Of a DNA stretch of 64,000 nt, positions 11,201 to 23,412 are shown one piece after another (within the stretch, counting starts at the first letter, position 1; every line of letters begins with the position of its first letter). Source of the stretch: Gorsachius magnificus (Eukaryota > Chordata > Aves > Pelecaniformes > Ardeidae). The notes beneath the pieces were generated by a model. It did no database searches. It was not told the DNA's origin and saw nothing but the letters and a program-made list of their open reading frames with translations. The stretch spans positions 2,108,001-2,172,000 of the forward strand of contig CM067081.1 of NCBI GenBank assembly GCA_034008185.1, read 5' to 3'. Position numbers and translations under genes: made by a program.

Positions 11201-14200
11201 TGTGTGGAGCACGAGGATCCAGACACAGGTGGTGTCTTAGGCTCCAGTTTCATCCATGACTTCAGCAGAAGGAAAGAGTTGGGTGTTTGGGAGGTGGCCT
11301 GGACACAGGAGACCTCGTCTGTCTCTGGTGAAGCAGGTTAGGAAGAGAGATTTTGGGATGCGCATGTGTGGGTCTTTGCAGGCAGGAAATACCAGGGCTT
11401 GGGGCATGAGGCGATCTTGTCATGTAGCCACCTTTGAGAGGTCTTCTCCACCCCCACAGCTATGAGGCTTTGCAAAGAGGGTGGTCTTCGGCTCTCACTG
11501 CCTCATCCTCACAAATAATTGCACTTTCTGCCTTCGAGGACAGAGCTGGGGTCGGGGTTGGGGACATCTCTGAATTTTCCATGGCTGAGTGGAAATCAAA
11601 GGCCTCCAGGCTGGCTACAATCCCTCCTTCAACTCTTTACCCTCCATCCCATGCCACCAGATCTTGTAGCCCTTTTGGGTTTTCACTCCACTGTGGCTCT
11701 TCTTCTTGGCTCCTGAGGCTCAGCACAGCGATGACCATCTCAGTCTTCTCACCAAGACATCTCTTCATAAGCACCCATCGTCCCCATCACCCATGATGGG
11801 AGACCATGGTATGGAGCAGAGGTGCAACTCATCATGGAGCTCTGCTGTCCTTGTGCTGGGAGAACTGGGCTCTTCCAGCAGCCCCAGGGATGGGTCTGAA
11901 TATCAGGTGATAATAAAAGGTGTCCAAAAGCAGGCTCAGATCCCCATGGGGACCTGCAGGATCTGGGCACACTTGGAGGAGCACGCTGTGTCCCTTTGGC
12001 TCACCACCTCCAGGCTCCCCGCTTTCCGGACTGCATCTGCAGGGAAGAATAAGAAGGTCGAAGCACATGAGACCCGCAGGTACCTTTGGTATTTCCCATC
12101 TGGGAAAGATTTTAAATAACTTCCCTCAACTCATTGCTGTTTCCTCGATAGCTTGTTTGCTTTGGCTGCTGGACCAAAGGCAGTTCTCCAGCTGGAGAGT
12201 TTTCTCTGGAAAGTGATTTCCTACCAACTAGAACCAGGGACAAAAGGTAGAAACGTTGATGGAGATGCCTGCTTTTGGGGTACCACCATCTCAGCAGGAC
12301 CACACATCCAGGCACATTCGTAGGGTGAAAGTAGCTATTTTGGGTGAAAACCAGCATCTCAGGTATGAGTCAACCTGAGCGGCTCCATGATCATGGTCCA
12401 TCACTGCAAACCAGGGCCGAACACAAGTATCCCAACTTGCCACCATGTGCTGCCGCAGGAGCACAGGTTGTCACCTTCCTGGTGGCCACCCAACTCTTGG
12501 GTCTTATGGATGGGTTGAGGCAGCATGAGGGTGAGATGGGCCAATTTCTCACCCAACTGGGTGTGAGTCACCAGGAACCCAGCACTTCTGTGCACTGCAA
12601 ATTTAATGCTTTGCATTAAAAACTACTTGGTGCAACTTCTTGTTGCTTCCCCAGGAACCCCATGCTCGGTTCTGCCGCGACTGCAACCAAGCGATAAGGG
12701 ATTTTGCATGCGATGAGTTCGCTTGGAGCTTCCAAGCCATGGCTCAAATCTCCCAGCTGGATGGATGTGCCATTTTTAGTCCATGCAATTAGTCTGTGCC
12801 TTTCTGTAAGGGGGATTTTATGTCTTTTGCTGCTCTTTTTTGCTCATTAACACCATTACATGCAAAGTTGTTGACTCAGGACATCCATCCCCTTGCCAAG
12901 GGCTGTGAGGATGCAGTGGGGACCTTGGGGACTCTTGAGCAGCAAAAACAACAGCCAGGCACGAGGCATCTCCCATAGGGGCTAAAACCTTCCAGGAATT
13001 AAAGCTCAGAGCATGGACCATTGGCTTCCCAGGAGCACACAAGGACCCACTCAACCCTTGGGCTGGTTTTCCTTCGCCTGCAGGTGGGTCCATCACACCG
13101 AGCCACTGTGGCAAATATTTAAGCCACATCATCCTGTTCCTTCCATTGCAAAGGCGACCAAACCGGACATTTATTTTGGGAAAAAACCCATCTGTTTCAT
13201 GTCCGGCATCGTCAATGAAGTTTTCTGTGTGGAGCAGCTCACGTGTCGTCACTTCTCTCTTTCGGTTCTGCTTCTCAGAAAATCATGCCGTGCCCATTAA
13301 GAGGGCAAAAGGGGAAGACATGTCCCAGCGGGTTTTTTTTTTATTCTAATAATTTGTCGCTTTCTTATACAAAAGGAACCGCTTTCTTTTTTCTGGAAAA
13401 GAGCAGAATTACAGAAAGAAGGCGAGATGTAGACACAAGTTTTTTCTTCCACCACTTAAAGCTGGCAAAAAACCCCCACCAGTGCGTGAGGTTTCTACTC
13501 AGCTACACCAAACAGGATGGTAACATTTTATAAGAAGATTTGGGAGATATTCCTCATATTAATACTCCTTGTTTTACGGATAACGGGTTATTCTGCAATG
13601 CTTGCTGAGAGATGACTGAACCACGACTTGCCGGAGGCTTTACCGGGAGCTTCCCCACAGAGGGACCATTTCACATCCTCCATCCTCAAATGGGGGTGAT
13701 TCCCATTTTTTTCTCCCCACTTAATCCATCAGGAAACCACCCACGTCCCCTTTTCTGCAAGCAGAGGAGGGCTTGAAGCTCCAGCAAACCCACTCAGAGC
13801 TTGCTATGGGGTTTGCTTTGGGTTATGGGCAACATTACCCCTATAGGAGCAAGAAATAGGGGGCGGGGGCCAGCTCAGTGCCTGGAATAAGGAGGGGGAC
13901 AGGAACAACTTCCCAGGATGGACTTGATTTTTGCAGGGCCATGGTCCTCATGCAACGGTGCTGGGAGCAGCATTACCCTTGGCAGCATCTTCTAAACAAA
14001 GCTCAGAGCCGAGCCGGTGCCCAGACATTTTGTACAAACACCGGGGTGAAAATCTAACAAGGAAAATACAATCCTGGGAGGTCCTGGCCATCAGCTGTCT
14101 TGGCTTGGGCAAAACTGGGCATGGTTGCTGCACCTTCTCTTTCGACGTGATGGCTTGCTGCACCGTGTTTGGGGTTTTGGGTGCTGCAGGAAGGGAGGGG

Positions 14201-14565
14201 GCGGTATTTGGGTGCCAGGAGATGCTGATGGATGTTCAGGAGATGCTGATGTGGAGGTCAGATCCATCCCTGGGGGGGGTTTAAGACCATCCTGAGCAAG
14301 AAGGTCTGCACCCATTGCTGCTGGGAGCAGGAGGTTGGACCAGGGGCAATGCTGTGATGACCCCGATCTGTGCCTCAGTTTCCCCAGTTGCACAAAAGGG
14401 CGAATACCCCGCTTCCAGCTAACACCTAGAAAACTCTCCAGGACCCTAAAATAGAGGGATTTACCCCACGTCTGCTACGGGTGAAGCCTCCTGGATCAGC
14501 AGGCAGGGCCCTCCTGCCCTCAACCTGCCCGTCCTGTGCTGCCCGGGCCGCCTGAGACCTGCCCA
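8206..14565. other. Intergenic or upstream region, no gene recognised
   Basis: About 6.4 kb without a CR1 or a convincing exon. A 24-bp tandem pair (GGGCAAACAGCTGGG) is at 8220-8262, a moderately CpG-rich patch at 8930-9030, and a poly-A run at 9707-9730. Open frames are short, lack family signatures and overlap on both strands. It may contain regulatory DNA of P2RY6. Confidence 0.4.
14365..14400 (-). repeat. Short MIR-like remnant
   Basis: GTGCCTCAGTTTCCCCAG followed by TTGCACAAAAGGG resembles the MIR core read on the minus strand. Very short, so only a weak call. Confidence 0.3.
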
Positions 14566-14790
14566 AGCCAAAAATGTTCAAGCAGGTCCGGCCCGTCGGG
14601 GATGTATTGCAAAACCAAGGCGGGAGCAAAGTTCCGCACAGCGGCGGGGAGGGAGGAGGGGAAGAAGCTGACGGCAAACAAGATCAGCTCGTTCCCCCCG
14701 CGCTTGCGTGTGCCGGCAGGCAGCGCGGGCCGCGGCGGCTGAATTAACCCACAACACCGCGCCGGCGTGCTGCGCGCGGCCCTTTCTGCA
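14566..14790. promoter_or_regulatory. Small CpG-rich island, function unknown
   Basis: CpG-dense sequence (CGCGGGCCGCGGCGG, CGCGCCGGCG, CTGCGCGCGGCC) in otherwise ordinary DNA. No splice donor stands out on either strand. It could be an alternative promoter of P2RY6 or of a non-coding RNA. Confidence 0.35.
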
Positions 14791-14814
14791 GGCTGTCAGC
14801 CTCTCTAATGCCTA

Positions 14815-15045
14815 GATTTTTTTTCATCCTTCTTCCTGCAAAGAGGGTTTGGTTTCATTTAACTATATTTTATTGTCTTTTATTACATTATGTTATATTC
14901 TATTATACTATATTAATTTATTTTCATTTCATTCCATTCTATTCTATTTAATTTCATTTTCTTTACTTTTATTTCATTGTATTCCATTCCGTTCCATTCC
15001 ATTCCATTCCATTCCATTCCATTCCATTCCATTCCATTCCATTCC
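14815..15045. repeat. T-rich tract passing into an (ATTCC)n pentanucleotide microsatellite
   Basis: From 14815 the sequence is T-rich with TATTA, TTTCATT and ATTCTATT words. From about 14980 it becomes a nearly perfect run of about 13 ATTCC units, with one GTTCC variant, ending where a CR1 copy begins. Confidence 0.95.
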
Positions 15046-15049
15046 AATT

Positions 15050-15406
15050 TATTAGAGGGGAGACCTTATCACCCTCTACAACCACCTGAAAGGAGGCTGT
15101 AGCGAGGTGGGGGTCAGCCTCTTCTCCCTGGTGACGGACAAAAGGACGAGGGGGAATGGTCTGAAGTTGTGCCAGGGCAGGGTGAGGTTGGCCCTGGGGA
15201 ACAATTCCTTCCCCCAAGGGCTGTCAGGCACTGGAAGGGGCTGCCCAGGGAAGGGGTCGAGTCCCCAGCCCTGGGGGGATTTAACAGCCGGGCAGAGGCG
15301 GTGCTGAGGGCCAGGGTTTGGGGGTGGGATGGCAGGGGTAGGGGAACGGTTGGGCTTGATGAGCTTAAAGGGCTTTTCCAACCTAGACGATTCTATGATT
15401 CTATTC
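15050..15406 (+). mobile_element. CR1 LINE 3' fragment abutting the ATTCC microsatellite
   Basis: The segment runs from the CTCTACAACCACCTGA block through GACGAGGGGGAATGG, GGGCTGCCCAGGG and AAAGGGCTTTTCCAACC to a GATTCTATGATTCTATTC tail. It belongs to the class ending GGCTTTTCCAACCTA. A run of about 24 C bases (15419-15440) follows the tail. Confidence 0.93.
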
Positions 15407-15440
15407 TTTTTTTCTCCGCCCCCCCCCCCCCCCCCCCCCC

Positions 15441-17514
15441 ATCGTGGACACTGCCAGACAGCTTTAGACCCAGTGTCAGGCTCAGGGAAAGACAGACATA
15501 CGGCATTTTAAACCCTTTTACTGAGGCTGGGACCTGCCAGTGGCTGGGTTCCTCTCTTTCCATGCATGGCAAACCAAGAACCTTGATCTAGCGGGGTGGC
15601 AGCTGCTCTAACAGAAACTTTAGGGATAAAGGCCCAGACGCGTCCTTAGTATACACAATAAAAAAAACCCCTTGTGAAATAGGTTTAGTTTAACATATCC
15701 AGTAATCCTAGGCACCCTCACGTCCTTCCTGTTATTATCTGACTTGATTCTCTATTCTTGGATACTCAGAAAGATGTATTTAAAAGGAAACTGAGCAATA
15801 ACAAACACAGGATTAAAATAAAACCAGAAAAATAATGGGAATGATGGACAAGAAGTTGGTTGGGCTTCCAGGAAAGTTTGAGGAGGATCTCCCGCACGGG
15901 GACGTGACAGTGCCTCACTCCGAATCTCAGACGGAGGCGGAGAGGAAGGTGCTACAGTGCCTTCAAGACCAACTGCAATTGAAGCGGCTGGTGGGCTTGG
16001 ACCTGGCTGGTCCAAACTGGCTCATCTCGGCAGGGGGGCTGGAGAAAGACCCGTGGGATCTTCTCTACCATGTTTTGTGGTGGACTCCATCCCCAAGACG
16101 CACAGCTCTGAGCACAAAATGTATTCACAGGCAACAGGACTTTGTCTTCCAGAGGCCAAGGGGACAGGCTGCAGACCAGGCGACTGCGATTAAGCGTGTC
16201 GTTAAATCTCTTTTTTTTCCAGGCACCTTGACATCTGGTTTTTAACACGGACACAGGAGGAAATGCTGGTTTTCTCCACCAGGATAAGAGCAGGTGCAAA
16301 CAGCTCTTGGCTAACCAAGACCTTTGGGCATGGCACACCTTGTGGTCTCGTCTCACCTTGGCACGCTTGAACGTGCCTTTCTGCTCAGTTCCAGCGTAAG
16401 GGCTGAGCTCCAGCCCATGTCATTGATCTCCTCCTGGGTGAACGTCCAAATGCCCCAATCTCCGGTATTTTACCGGTATTTTACCATGTGGCCCATGCAA
16501 TGATTGCAACACAGCAGTGATCCGTTTTCGCCATTCCCAGGTTGGTAGTTCACAACCTTCAGAGACAGCGCGTACCTCCGTAGTGTTCATGTGTGCACAA
16601 GAGGTTTATGTCTGCAAACAACCAGGACAGCTCAAGGGTTTGGTTCCCACCCTTCCTGCTCCTGGATGTGTGCCTCTGTTGGCTCTTCTCCCTCTTCCTT
16701 GCTCTGCATTTCAGCAGACCGGCCCTGCTCCTCCCTCCTCTGCACTCCCACTGCTTGCATCAACACCAGAGAGCTCCCAGGTATTGGAGACGTCACCAAC
16801 TCGCTCTTCAGGGTGTTGGGAACTGTGCGCAGATAGGCTGATTTCCTGAGGCATCTTCCAAGCAGATGTCTCCAGTGGGTTGTGTTCCTCCTTTACGTCC
16901 CCCTTTGTAGGTATCACACAGGGCCTGAAGAGGACAATGACATCCACGTAGGTCCTAGGACTGTCACATAGGTCCTAGGACTGTCACGTAGGTCCTAGGA
17001 CTGTCACATCATCCTAGGACCATTGAGCGAGGAAGACGTGTTCACACCAGCCGGCAATGTGAAACAGCTCACTGGTGTGGCGTTAACACTGAACTGGCTG
17101 GTTCTTCCTTCTCTTCCTCTTCCTCCTCCTCGGGCAGTTAATATTGATTGGGCTTATGAATTAACATCCCTCTTAGGGATTCGATAGAGCCGGAATTGGT
17201 ACATTTAACAAACAGCAAGCGGTTTATGACTCACGCGATGGCCGTGTGCCAAGGCAAGCACAAAAGCAGAGGCCTCAGCCAAGCTTTGGGAATGGTTCAG
17301 TGTTAAAATCCACATGGTCCTGGAGAAGAAACCAGATGGGTGTCCTCTCTGAATTCAGCTGGAGCAGGTGAAAAACATCTCCCCTCCCCAGCTCTGGTAC
17401 CCAGGATCTCTGCTCCTCAAGTAGAGCGGGGTCAGCAGGACACCCTTGCTAGGGGGGGATGCCCCTGAGAAGAAAAAACCTTGTCCCCAAGAGGCACATG
17501 GGTACCACAGGGAC
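15441..17514. other. Intergenic sequence, no gene recognised
   Basis: No family match in any frame. A 20-bp tandem repeat at 16946-17020 is listed separately. Two copies of CGGTATTTTAC stand side by side near 16462. Confidence 0.4.
16946..17020. repeat. 20-bp tandem repeat, about 3.5 copies
   Basis: The unit GTAGGTCCTAGGACTGTCAC recurs at 20-bp spacing with single-base changes, then decays into ATCCTAGGAC. Each unit contains the palindrome TCCTAGGA. Confidence 0.9.
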
Positions 17515-18469
17515 TGTCCTGGTTTTGGCTGGGATAGAATGGATTTTTTTTTTCCTAGTAGCTGGCATAGTGCTGCGTTGTGGATTTAGTACGAGAAGAA
17601 TGTCGATAACACCCTGGTGTTTTAGTTGTTGCTAAGCAGGGCTTACACTGATCAAGGACTTTTCAGCTTCTTGTGCCATGCCAGCGAGAAGCTGGGAGGG
17701 GGCACAGCCAGGACAGCCGACCCCGACTGGCCAAAGGGCTATTCCACACCGTATGATGTCATGCCCAGCATATAAACTGGGGGCCAGGCGTTGGCTGGGG
17801 GAGGACTGTTGCTCAGGAACAGGCTGGGCATCGGCCAGCAGGTTGTGAGCAATTGCATTGTGCATCACTAATTTTGTATATTCTCTTATCGTCATCATCA
17901 CCATCGTTGTTGTTATTATTATTATTTTCCCTTCTTTTCTGTCTTATTAAACTGTCTTTATCTCAACCCAAGAACTGGGTTTGTTCAGCCTTGAGAGAAG
18001 GAGGCTCAGAGGGGATCTCATCACCACGTACCAGTACCTAAGGGGGAGCTACAAGGAAGATGGAGACTCCCTTTTCACAGGGAGTCACATGGAGAGGACA
18101 AGGGGGAATGGACACAAGTTGCTCTTGGGGACATTCCAATTGGATATGAGAGGGAAATTTTTCCCCATGAGAACAGTCACCCACTCGAATAATCTCCCCA
18201 AGGGAGGGGTTGACTCCACCACATTGGACACTTTCAAGACACAGCTGGACAGGGTGCTGGGCCATCTTGTCTGGGCTGTGCTCTTGCCTAGAAAGGTTGG
18301 AGCAGATGATCCTTGAGGTCCCTTCCAACCTATGATTCTGTGATTCAACCCATGAATTTTCCCTTTTTTTTTTTTTTTTTTTTCCCAAATTCTTTCCCCC
18401 ACCCCACTGAGGTGGGGGGAGTGAGCGAATGGCTGTGTCGTGTTTAGCTGCCTGCTGGGTTAAACCCCA
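17515..18469 (+). mobile_element. Endogenous retrovirus solo LTR, split by a CR1 insertion
   Basis: Begins TGTCCTGGTTTTGGCTGGG, the start of a widespread bird LTR family. It continues through an internal promoter-like stretch with TATAAA (17771), a TTATTA-rich stretch and ATTAAA near 17946, and ends near GGGTTAAACCCCA. A CR1 interrupts it at 17971-18344. No gag, pol or env frame flanks it, so it is a solo LTR left by recombination. The 5' flank (GGGAC) and 3' flank (GGGAAC) are similar but not clean enough to call a target duplication. The exact 3' end is uncertain by about 10 bases; the family name is left open. Confidence 0.8.
17971..18344 (+). mobile_element. CR1 LINE 3' fragment nested in the LTR
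   Basis: CR1 3' blocks run from a FSLERRRLRG-coding block to the CTATGATTCTGTGATT tail. The 8-mer TCAACCCA occurs immediately before (17963-17970) and after (18345-18352), consistent with a short target-site duplication. The LTR text continues across the insertion, so the CR1 is younger than the LTR. Confidence 0.88.
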
Positions 18470-19394
18470 GTGGGAACACAGACCCCATTCCAGATTCGGG
18501 AGGGTCTCTCTTCCACACATCTCGCCTGCTCCGGCGCAGGATGATGCAGCCCTGTCCTGCAGACTCCCAAAGGTCTCTATTTTTGGGTAAAATGACTAAT
18601 ACTTGATTGTTCTTTTAGGAATGATTCAAGAAGTTTTAAATAGTAAAACTGTCCTTTTCTAGAGTTATTTCCCTCTTTATTCCCGCTCTTGGCTGCTGGG
18701 TGGTTTGTAAACACTAATTAAAACCTGCTTTGACCTCTCTCGCAGAGTATTTCCTTTTGGCTACCTTCTTACACGTTTGTTTCCATCCAAATTCCCATAC
18801 GAGGACAATGGGGAACCAAACTGAATTCATCCCGCACAACCTGCCCCGAGCCCTCCCAGGCGTCACGGCTGGAGATCAGACAGGGTGAGACCGCCCCAAG
18901 GTCCTGGTTGAGACGGGTCCTTCACTCTGATGGTGCCGACCACTTGCTAAGGAGGGGAAGCATCTCCCATACCTGTTTATAAGACAAAGATCTAAAGACA
19001 CTGGAAAATTCCTAGCAGAAATGACACCTCCATCACCTTGGGTCATGGTGTCTCTTTGCATAGAGCCACTCTCATTTCAGCTGGAGCTGGTGCTGCTCTC
19101 CAGCTGGAGAGAAACGGAGCCAAAGCCTCTGTAAAAATTTTCCATGGCCCAAACCAGGAGGGAAAATCTCACAGCTATTATGATCTCAAGCAGATGACCA
19201 ACTCTCACTAGCAACATCTTCAAGAGATCTGCACCATGCCCATGTCCATCCTGCACCATCCATCCTGTCTGCTCCCTCCTCCCTGTGACCAGTTCTGGCC
19301 ACTTAAGAGGGAAGAGACAAGTGTTGGGGGCTTGAGGACACTAATTTGCTTTAAATGCCCTGCCTAGCCTCCCTGGGGGCCTCCCCACATCCTG
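18470..19394. other. Intergenic sequence, no gene recognised
   Basis: A T-rich stretch at about 18590-18750 (GGTTTGTAAACACTAATTAA) looks like unique non-coding DNA. No splice-bordered open frame was found. Confidence 0.35.
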
Positions 19395-19552
19395 CCCATG
19401 GGTTGCCAGGTGAGGTTGTGGAGTTTCCATCCTTGGAGATGCTCAAAACCCATCTTGACATGGCCCTGGGTAACCCACTCCCAGTCACCCTGACTGAGCA
19501 TGTGTTGGACCTGATGGTCTCCAGAGCTCCCTGCCAGCCTCAGCCATTTTGT
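19395..19552 (+). mobile_element. Old diverged CR1 3' fragment
   Basis: GAGGTTGTGGAGTTTCCATC, GAGATGCTCAAAACCCATC and TTGGACCTGATGGTCTCCAG follow the order of an older CR1 3' end. No octamer tail remains. Confidence 0.75.
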
Positions 19553-19843
19553 GGAAGGGAAGAGAGAAGAGGACACCCTTGGGTAATAAACCCTGTCCAC
19601 TCGTGTGGGAAGGTGGGAGTCTCTTCTGTGCCCAGGAGGTGACCAGGAAGGTCCTTGAAGCCACAGTTTGGTGCAAGGAGTATGCGCCTGTCCTGGGCTC
19701 TGTCTACTCCTTTGCAAGGTGGGGGGGCTGCTAATGCCAGCCCTTTCCAAGCCCTCATTCAAGGCTTTCTCCCACCCACCACAGTGCGCATGGGGAGTGC
19801 AGGCAGGGCTGCTTTGCCTCGCAGTGGCCTTGCGAGGACATGG

Positions 19844-19889
19844 TCATAGAATCATAGAATCATAGAATCATAGAATCACTTAGGTTGGA
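19844..19889 (-). mobile_element. Severely 5'-truncated CR1, tail only
   Basis: Four copies of ATCATAGA followed by CACTTAGGTTGGA: the octamer tail plus about 15 bases of CR1 3' end. The rest was lost or never copied. Confidence 0.85.
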
Positions 19890-20249
19890 TAGCAAAGTCC
19901 AGATGTTAGCACAGCTGGCAGAGATGCCAGCGCTCTCGTGGGGCAAGGGAGGGGGCTGCTCCTGGAGAAACATCTGGGCATGGCGGCTGCTCGACCTCCT
20001 CCGCTTGGAGATGGGCCCTTTTCCAACTGGTTTGGAGAGGCAGCACAGGCACAACTGGAGGTGAACAACACTGGGTAGCACCTCCATCCCTCCCGATGGA
20101 GAGTCTGGGTAGCTGCATCTGGTGGATATCCATCCTAGATGCCTAATTTCAGTTTGATGAGTCCAGATGTGTTTTCAAAGGGCCATGTTTGACTCTTGAG
20201 GCTGCTTCTATAGACCATGGGGAGAACCAGCTACCTCCAGAGGACAATT

Positions 20250-20421
20250 CAGAGCCCTGGCCCAGGCTGCCCAGGGGGGCTGTGGAGTCTCCTTCTCGGG
20301 AGATATTCAACCCCCCACCTGGACGATGTCCTGTGCAACATGCTCTGGGAGAACCTGCTTTAGCAGGTGGGTTGGACTAGATGATCTCCCAAGGTCCCTT
20401 CCAATCCTTGTGATTCTGTAA
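20250..20421 (+). mobile_element. Diverged CR1 3' fragment
   Basis: Contains CCTGGCCCAGGCTGCCCAG, TGTGGAGTCTCCTTCTC, GGTTGGACTAGATGATCTCC and GTCCCTTCCAATCC in CR1 order, ending TGTGATTCTGTAATCC. Confidence 0.85.
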
Positions 20422-23412
20422 TCCACCTTGCAACCCTGGAGATGGCATCAGCTGTCTTTTGGAAGTGTCCTCCTCTCTGATGCTAGAGACTCCTCTCACA
20501 CTCCTGTGGTTGACATTTGCCTGCTGCAACCAGGCCAGGTGACCCCCCATCCCCACCGCAGAGGGATCCCTACTTACCCAGGTGCTCTGCCAAGGTGGGT
20601 TCACCATCCCAATCACCTTAAAGATGTTCTCCAGGCTGTGGAAAACATCAGCCTTGAGGCTTTTGAGAGAATTACGTCCCAATTCCCGTAACTGCTCTTC
20701 TGGAGAATGTCTGCTCAGAAGATCTTGCACTCATAGAAAGTAAGATGAGGGTGAGGATGGAGTTGGAGCTGGAAGGATGGGTGTGGTACATGGATCTGTA
20801 CACAGCACAGAAATGCCTCGCACGCCTGCTTCGCCTTAGATATTTCCTCCCCAGGGTACGGCACCTCTGCGGCTGCTGCCATTGATGGCAATTAATTATC
20901 CTCCTTGGTTGGGCCAAGGTCACCCTCAAGTCTGGATGCTGGTGGCTTAAGCGAAAGGCTGAGCACAAAGAGCCAAGGTCGCATCTGCTTTGGGGAAAAA
21001 CCAAGTGAAATACTGGGCTGGTGAGACACTGCTTAGTTAAGTGAAGGCTGGAGAAGGGTTTGTGGCGTGAAGAGGCACCTATTTTCTGTCCCACTTTCTA
21101 CTTTCTGTTGCACAAGGGCATCTTACACCTCAACAACGCCATGGATGTGGGGTGAAGAAGGGAGCAGGGCAGGGCAGGTTGCTCCGGGTGGGAGAGTCAA
21201 GGGGTTGAAGCTCAATGCTTTCCTGAAAGGTGTTCAGAGGATGTGTGATGGTTGCCAGCCATATGGCTCCGGGCACAAAGTGCCACCGGTACTCGAGCAG
21301 TGGTGCCTTGGGGAGGCCCCAGGCAGTTTTGGGGGATGCAGAGGCCTGCCAGTCACCTGGTTCCCAAAGAGCATTGCTGACCAAGGCTCGGAGGGGGTCT
21401 CAGGCAACCATAAATGCCCTCAAATCACTAAGTCTGCAGCAATCACAGCAAAAACAGGCGTAGGACTGCTTGGCCTCTGCAGCTGGAGGCAGAGAGGATC
21501 CCATGTACACTGGGATGTCCAAGCCAAGCCCTCTGCTCCAGCTCCTCACCCTTCCCGTTCCCACCGGGCCGGTTTGGGTAGCTGGCTCCAGCCCGTGCTT
21601 GCCCTCCAGGGCTGCTTGGCTCAGCGCCTCCAGGGGCATCTTGCACCTTTCACCCAGCATGGATAAGGGGCGAGAGCCACCGAGCCCTTCATCGCCCCAT
21701 GCACTGGGGGGGCTGGAGGTCCCCCTCCTCCAGCGATACCTCCCGACACACCTCTCCCATCCCTCCCAGTGCCTCCGGGCTGAGGCAAACTGGCTCCCAG
21801 TACAATGTAAAGAGAAAAGGTAAAAAAAGAGGAAAAAATGGGTTCAACCACATATTTACGGCACCAAGTCTCCGCTTCATGCCACTGGACTCACCCAGCA
21901 AAACTGGCTGGCAGGGAAGGGATGTGCTCCCGGTTTAAAAGCGCTCCCGGTTTAAAAGCGCTCCCAGTTTAAAAGTGCTCCCAGTTTATAAGCATGGGGA
22001 GTGTGGTTGTGGGGAGATAAGGGCTGGTACAGATGCAGGGAGCTGGGCTGAGATAACGTGCAGGAGAGCAGCCGTCGGCAAAGCCCCACCAGGCTGCAAA
22101 GCAGGGAAAAAGTTTCAGCTCCCCAAAGCCGCATCCAGGGCCAAGCGACCCTGGACTGTGCCAAGAGATAGGAGAGGGACACACGCTGCCAGCCTTGGGG
22201 GCACATCCTGCCCCTCTGGGACCAGGTCCAAAATCATCTACGTTCAAACTCGATTGCTTTGCTCCGCTGCCCTTTGCATGCCTGGGGTTACAAATCACCG
22301 GTATAAATAACGATATTAGAGCAGCCACCGGCGCCTTGATCCAGGGAGGACTCAGGAGCTGATGGGAATGGGGATCAAGTGGTGTAAAGAGGTCAGAAAG
22401 GGTAAAAATAGCCCTTCAGCAGGGCTGGCTGCTTTTCCAAGCAGGTCAGCAGCATGTGTGGGACCTCCTGTGCCCTCCGTGTTGGCACCGACCACCCAGC
22501 CGTGGGGACTGCGCCTCTCATATGGGTCCTACTAAATTTGCGGTGCTTGGAGCAAAGTGCATTGCAGGAGGGAAGGGGTCTCCTCTGGAGGGAGCCCCAA
22601 GGTTATCCCAGCAGCACAGCTGGCCAAAAATTCAGCCATGGACCAGAAATAGCTCACCTGTCCTCATCTAGACAGAGATTCAAGTGGTCACTGCTCCAAA
22701 CCGTGATGCAGAAGGTCTCCATGACCTGCTCGGATGTATTTTTTCCATCTCCCTCTAATGTTTTTGAGCTGGCTGCAAGAGCTCTCCCTGTGTTTGAACA
22801 TGCACACGTGGGCAGGGGAGACCAATGCAGCTCTGCCCTTGTCCCTGTGGGATCCAGACTTTGGACCCTTCTCCAGTTCTCCATGGAACCATGGTTGGAT
22901 GCAATGTCAAGCTCAGGCTTGTTTACCTTGGGAAATCACCCTGGCACTGGGTGTTTCCCTTCCCTTGGCTTTTCCTTTGATTCTTGGGGGTCAGCTGCCC
23001 CAGGTCCTTCTGCTTGGTCGAACGTGCTGCAAACATTTCTCTCCTCCCTCTCTCCTCATCTCTTTTAATTTCTGTTTGCGTCCTGGTCGATGTGCACCGA
23101 GCAGGTCTAGGCATCCCTAAGGATTTGCCTGATTCCCTTTCCCTTTAGCCCAGGAAAGATCTTGCGTGGTTTATCCATTCTCCCAATGCTAAGGCTTGTT
23201 TTCGAAGGACAACCCAAGCTCTTAAGGGCATCAGCTAGTGGTTTCTGAATATTTGGGGACAAGGCCTGGGATTATGCAGAGCTCTTTGCTGCCTACCGCT
23301 GAATTACAGTGACCTCCCATGATCAGCCATGGTGGGAGAACTGGGGAAATACCAGTGCCTTAGAAATAGTGCATACAAGCACAGGAACAACCCCTGCAAA
23401 GCCAAGTATTTG
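20422..23412. other. Intergenic sequence, no gene recognised
   Basis: Apart from the 17-bp tandem repeat at 21925-21991, no repeat or gene signature was seen. Frames of 80-200 residues exist on both strands but lack domains and have mutually contradictory coding signals. Confidence 0.4.
21925..21991. repeat. 17-bp tandem repeat, four copies
   Basis: The unit GCGCTCCCGGTTTAAAA is repeated four times with increasing divergence (AGTTTAAAAGTGCTCCC, then AGTTTATAAG). Each unit contains TTTAAA or TTTATA. Confidence 0.93.

Noticed and set aside
16946..17020. CRISPR-like repeat array
   Set aside because: Head-to-tail tandem units without spacers, in a vertebrate genome.
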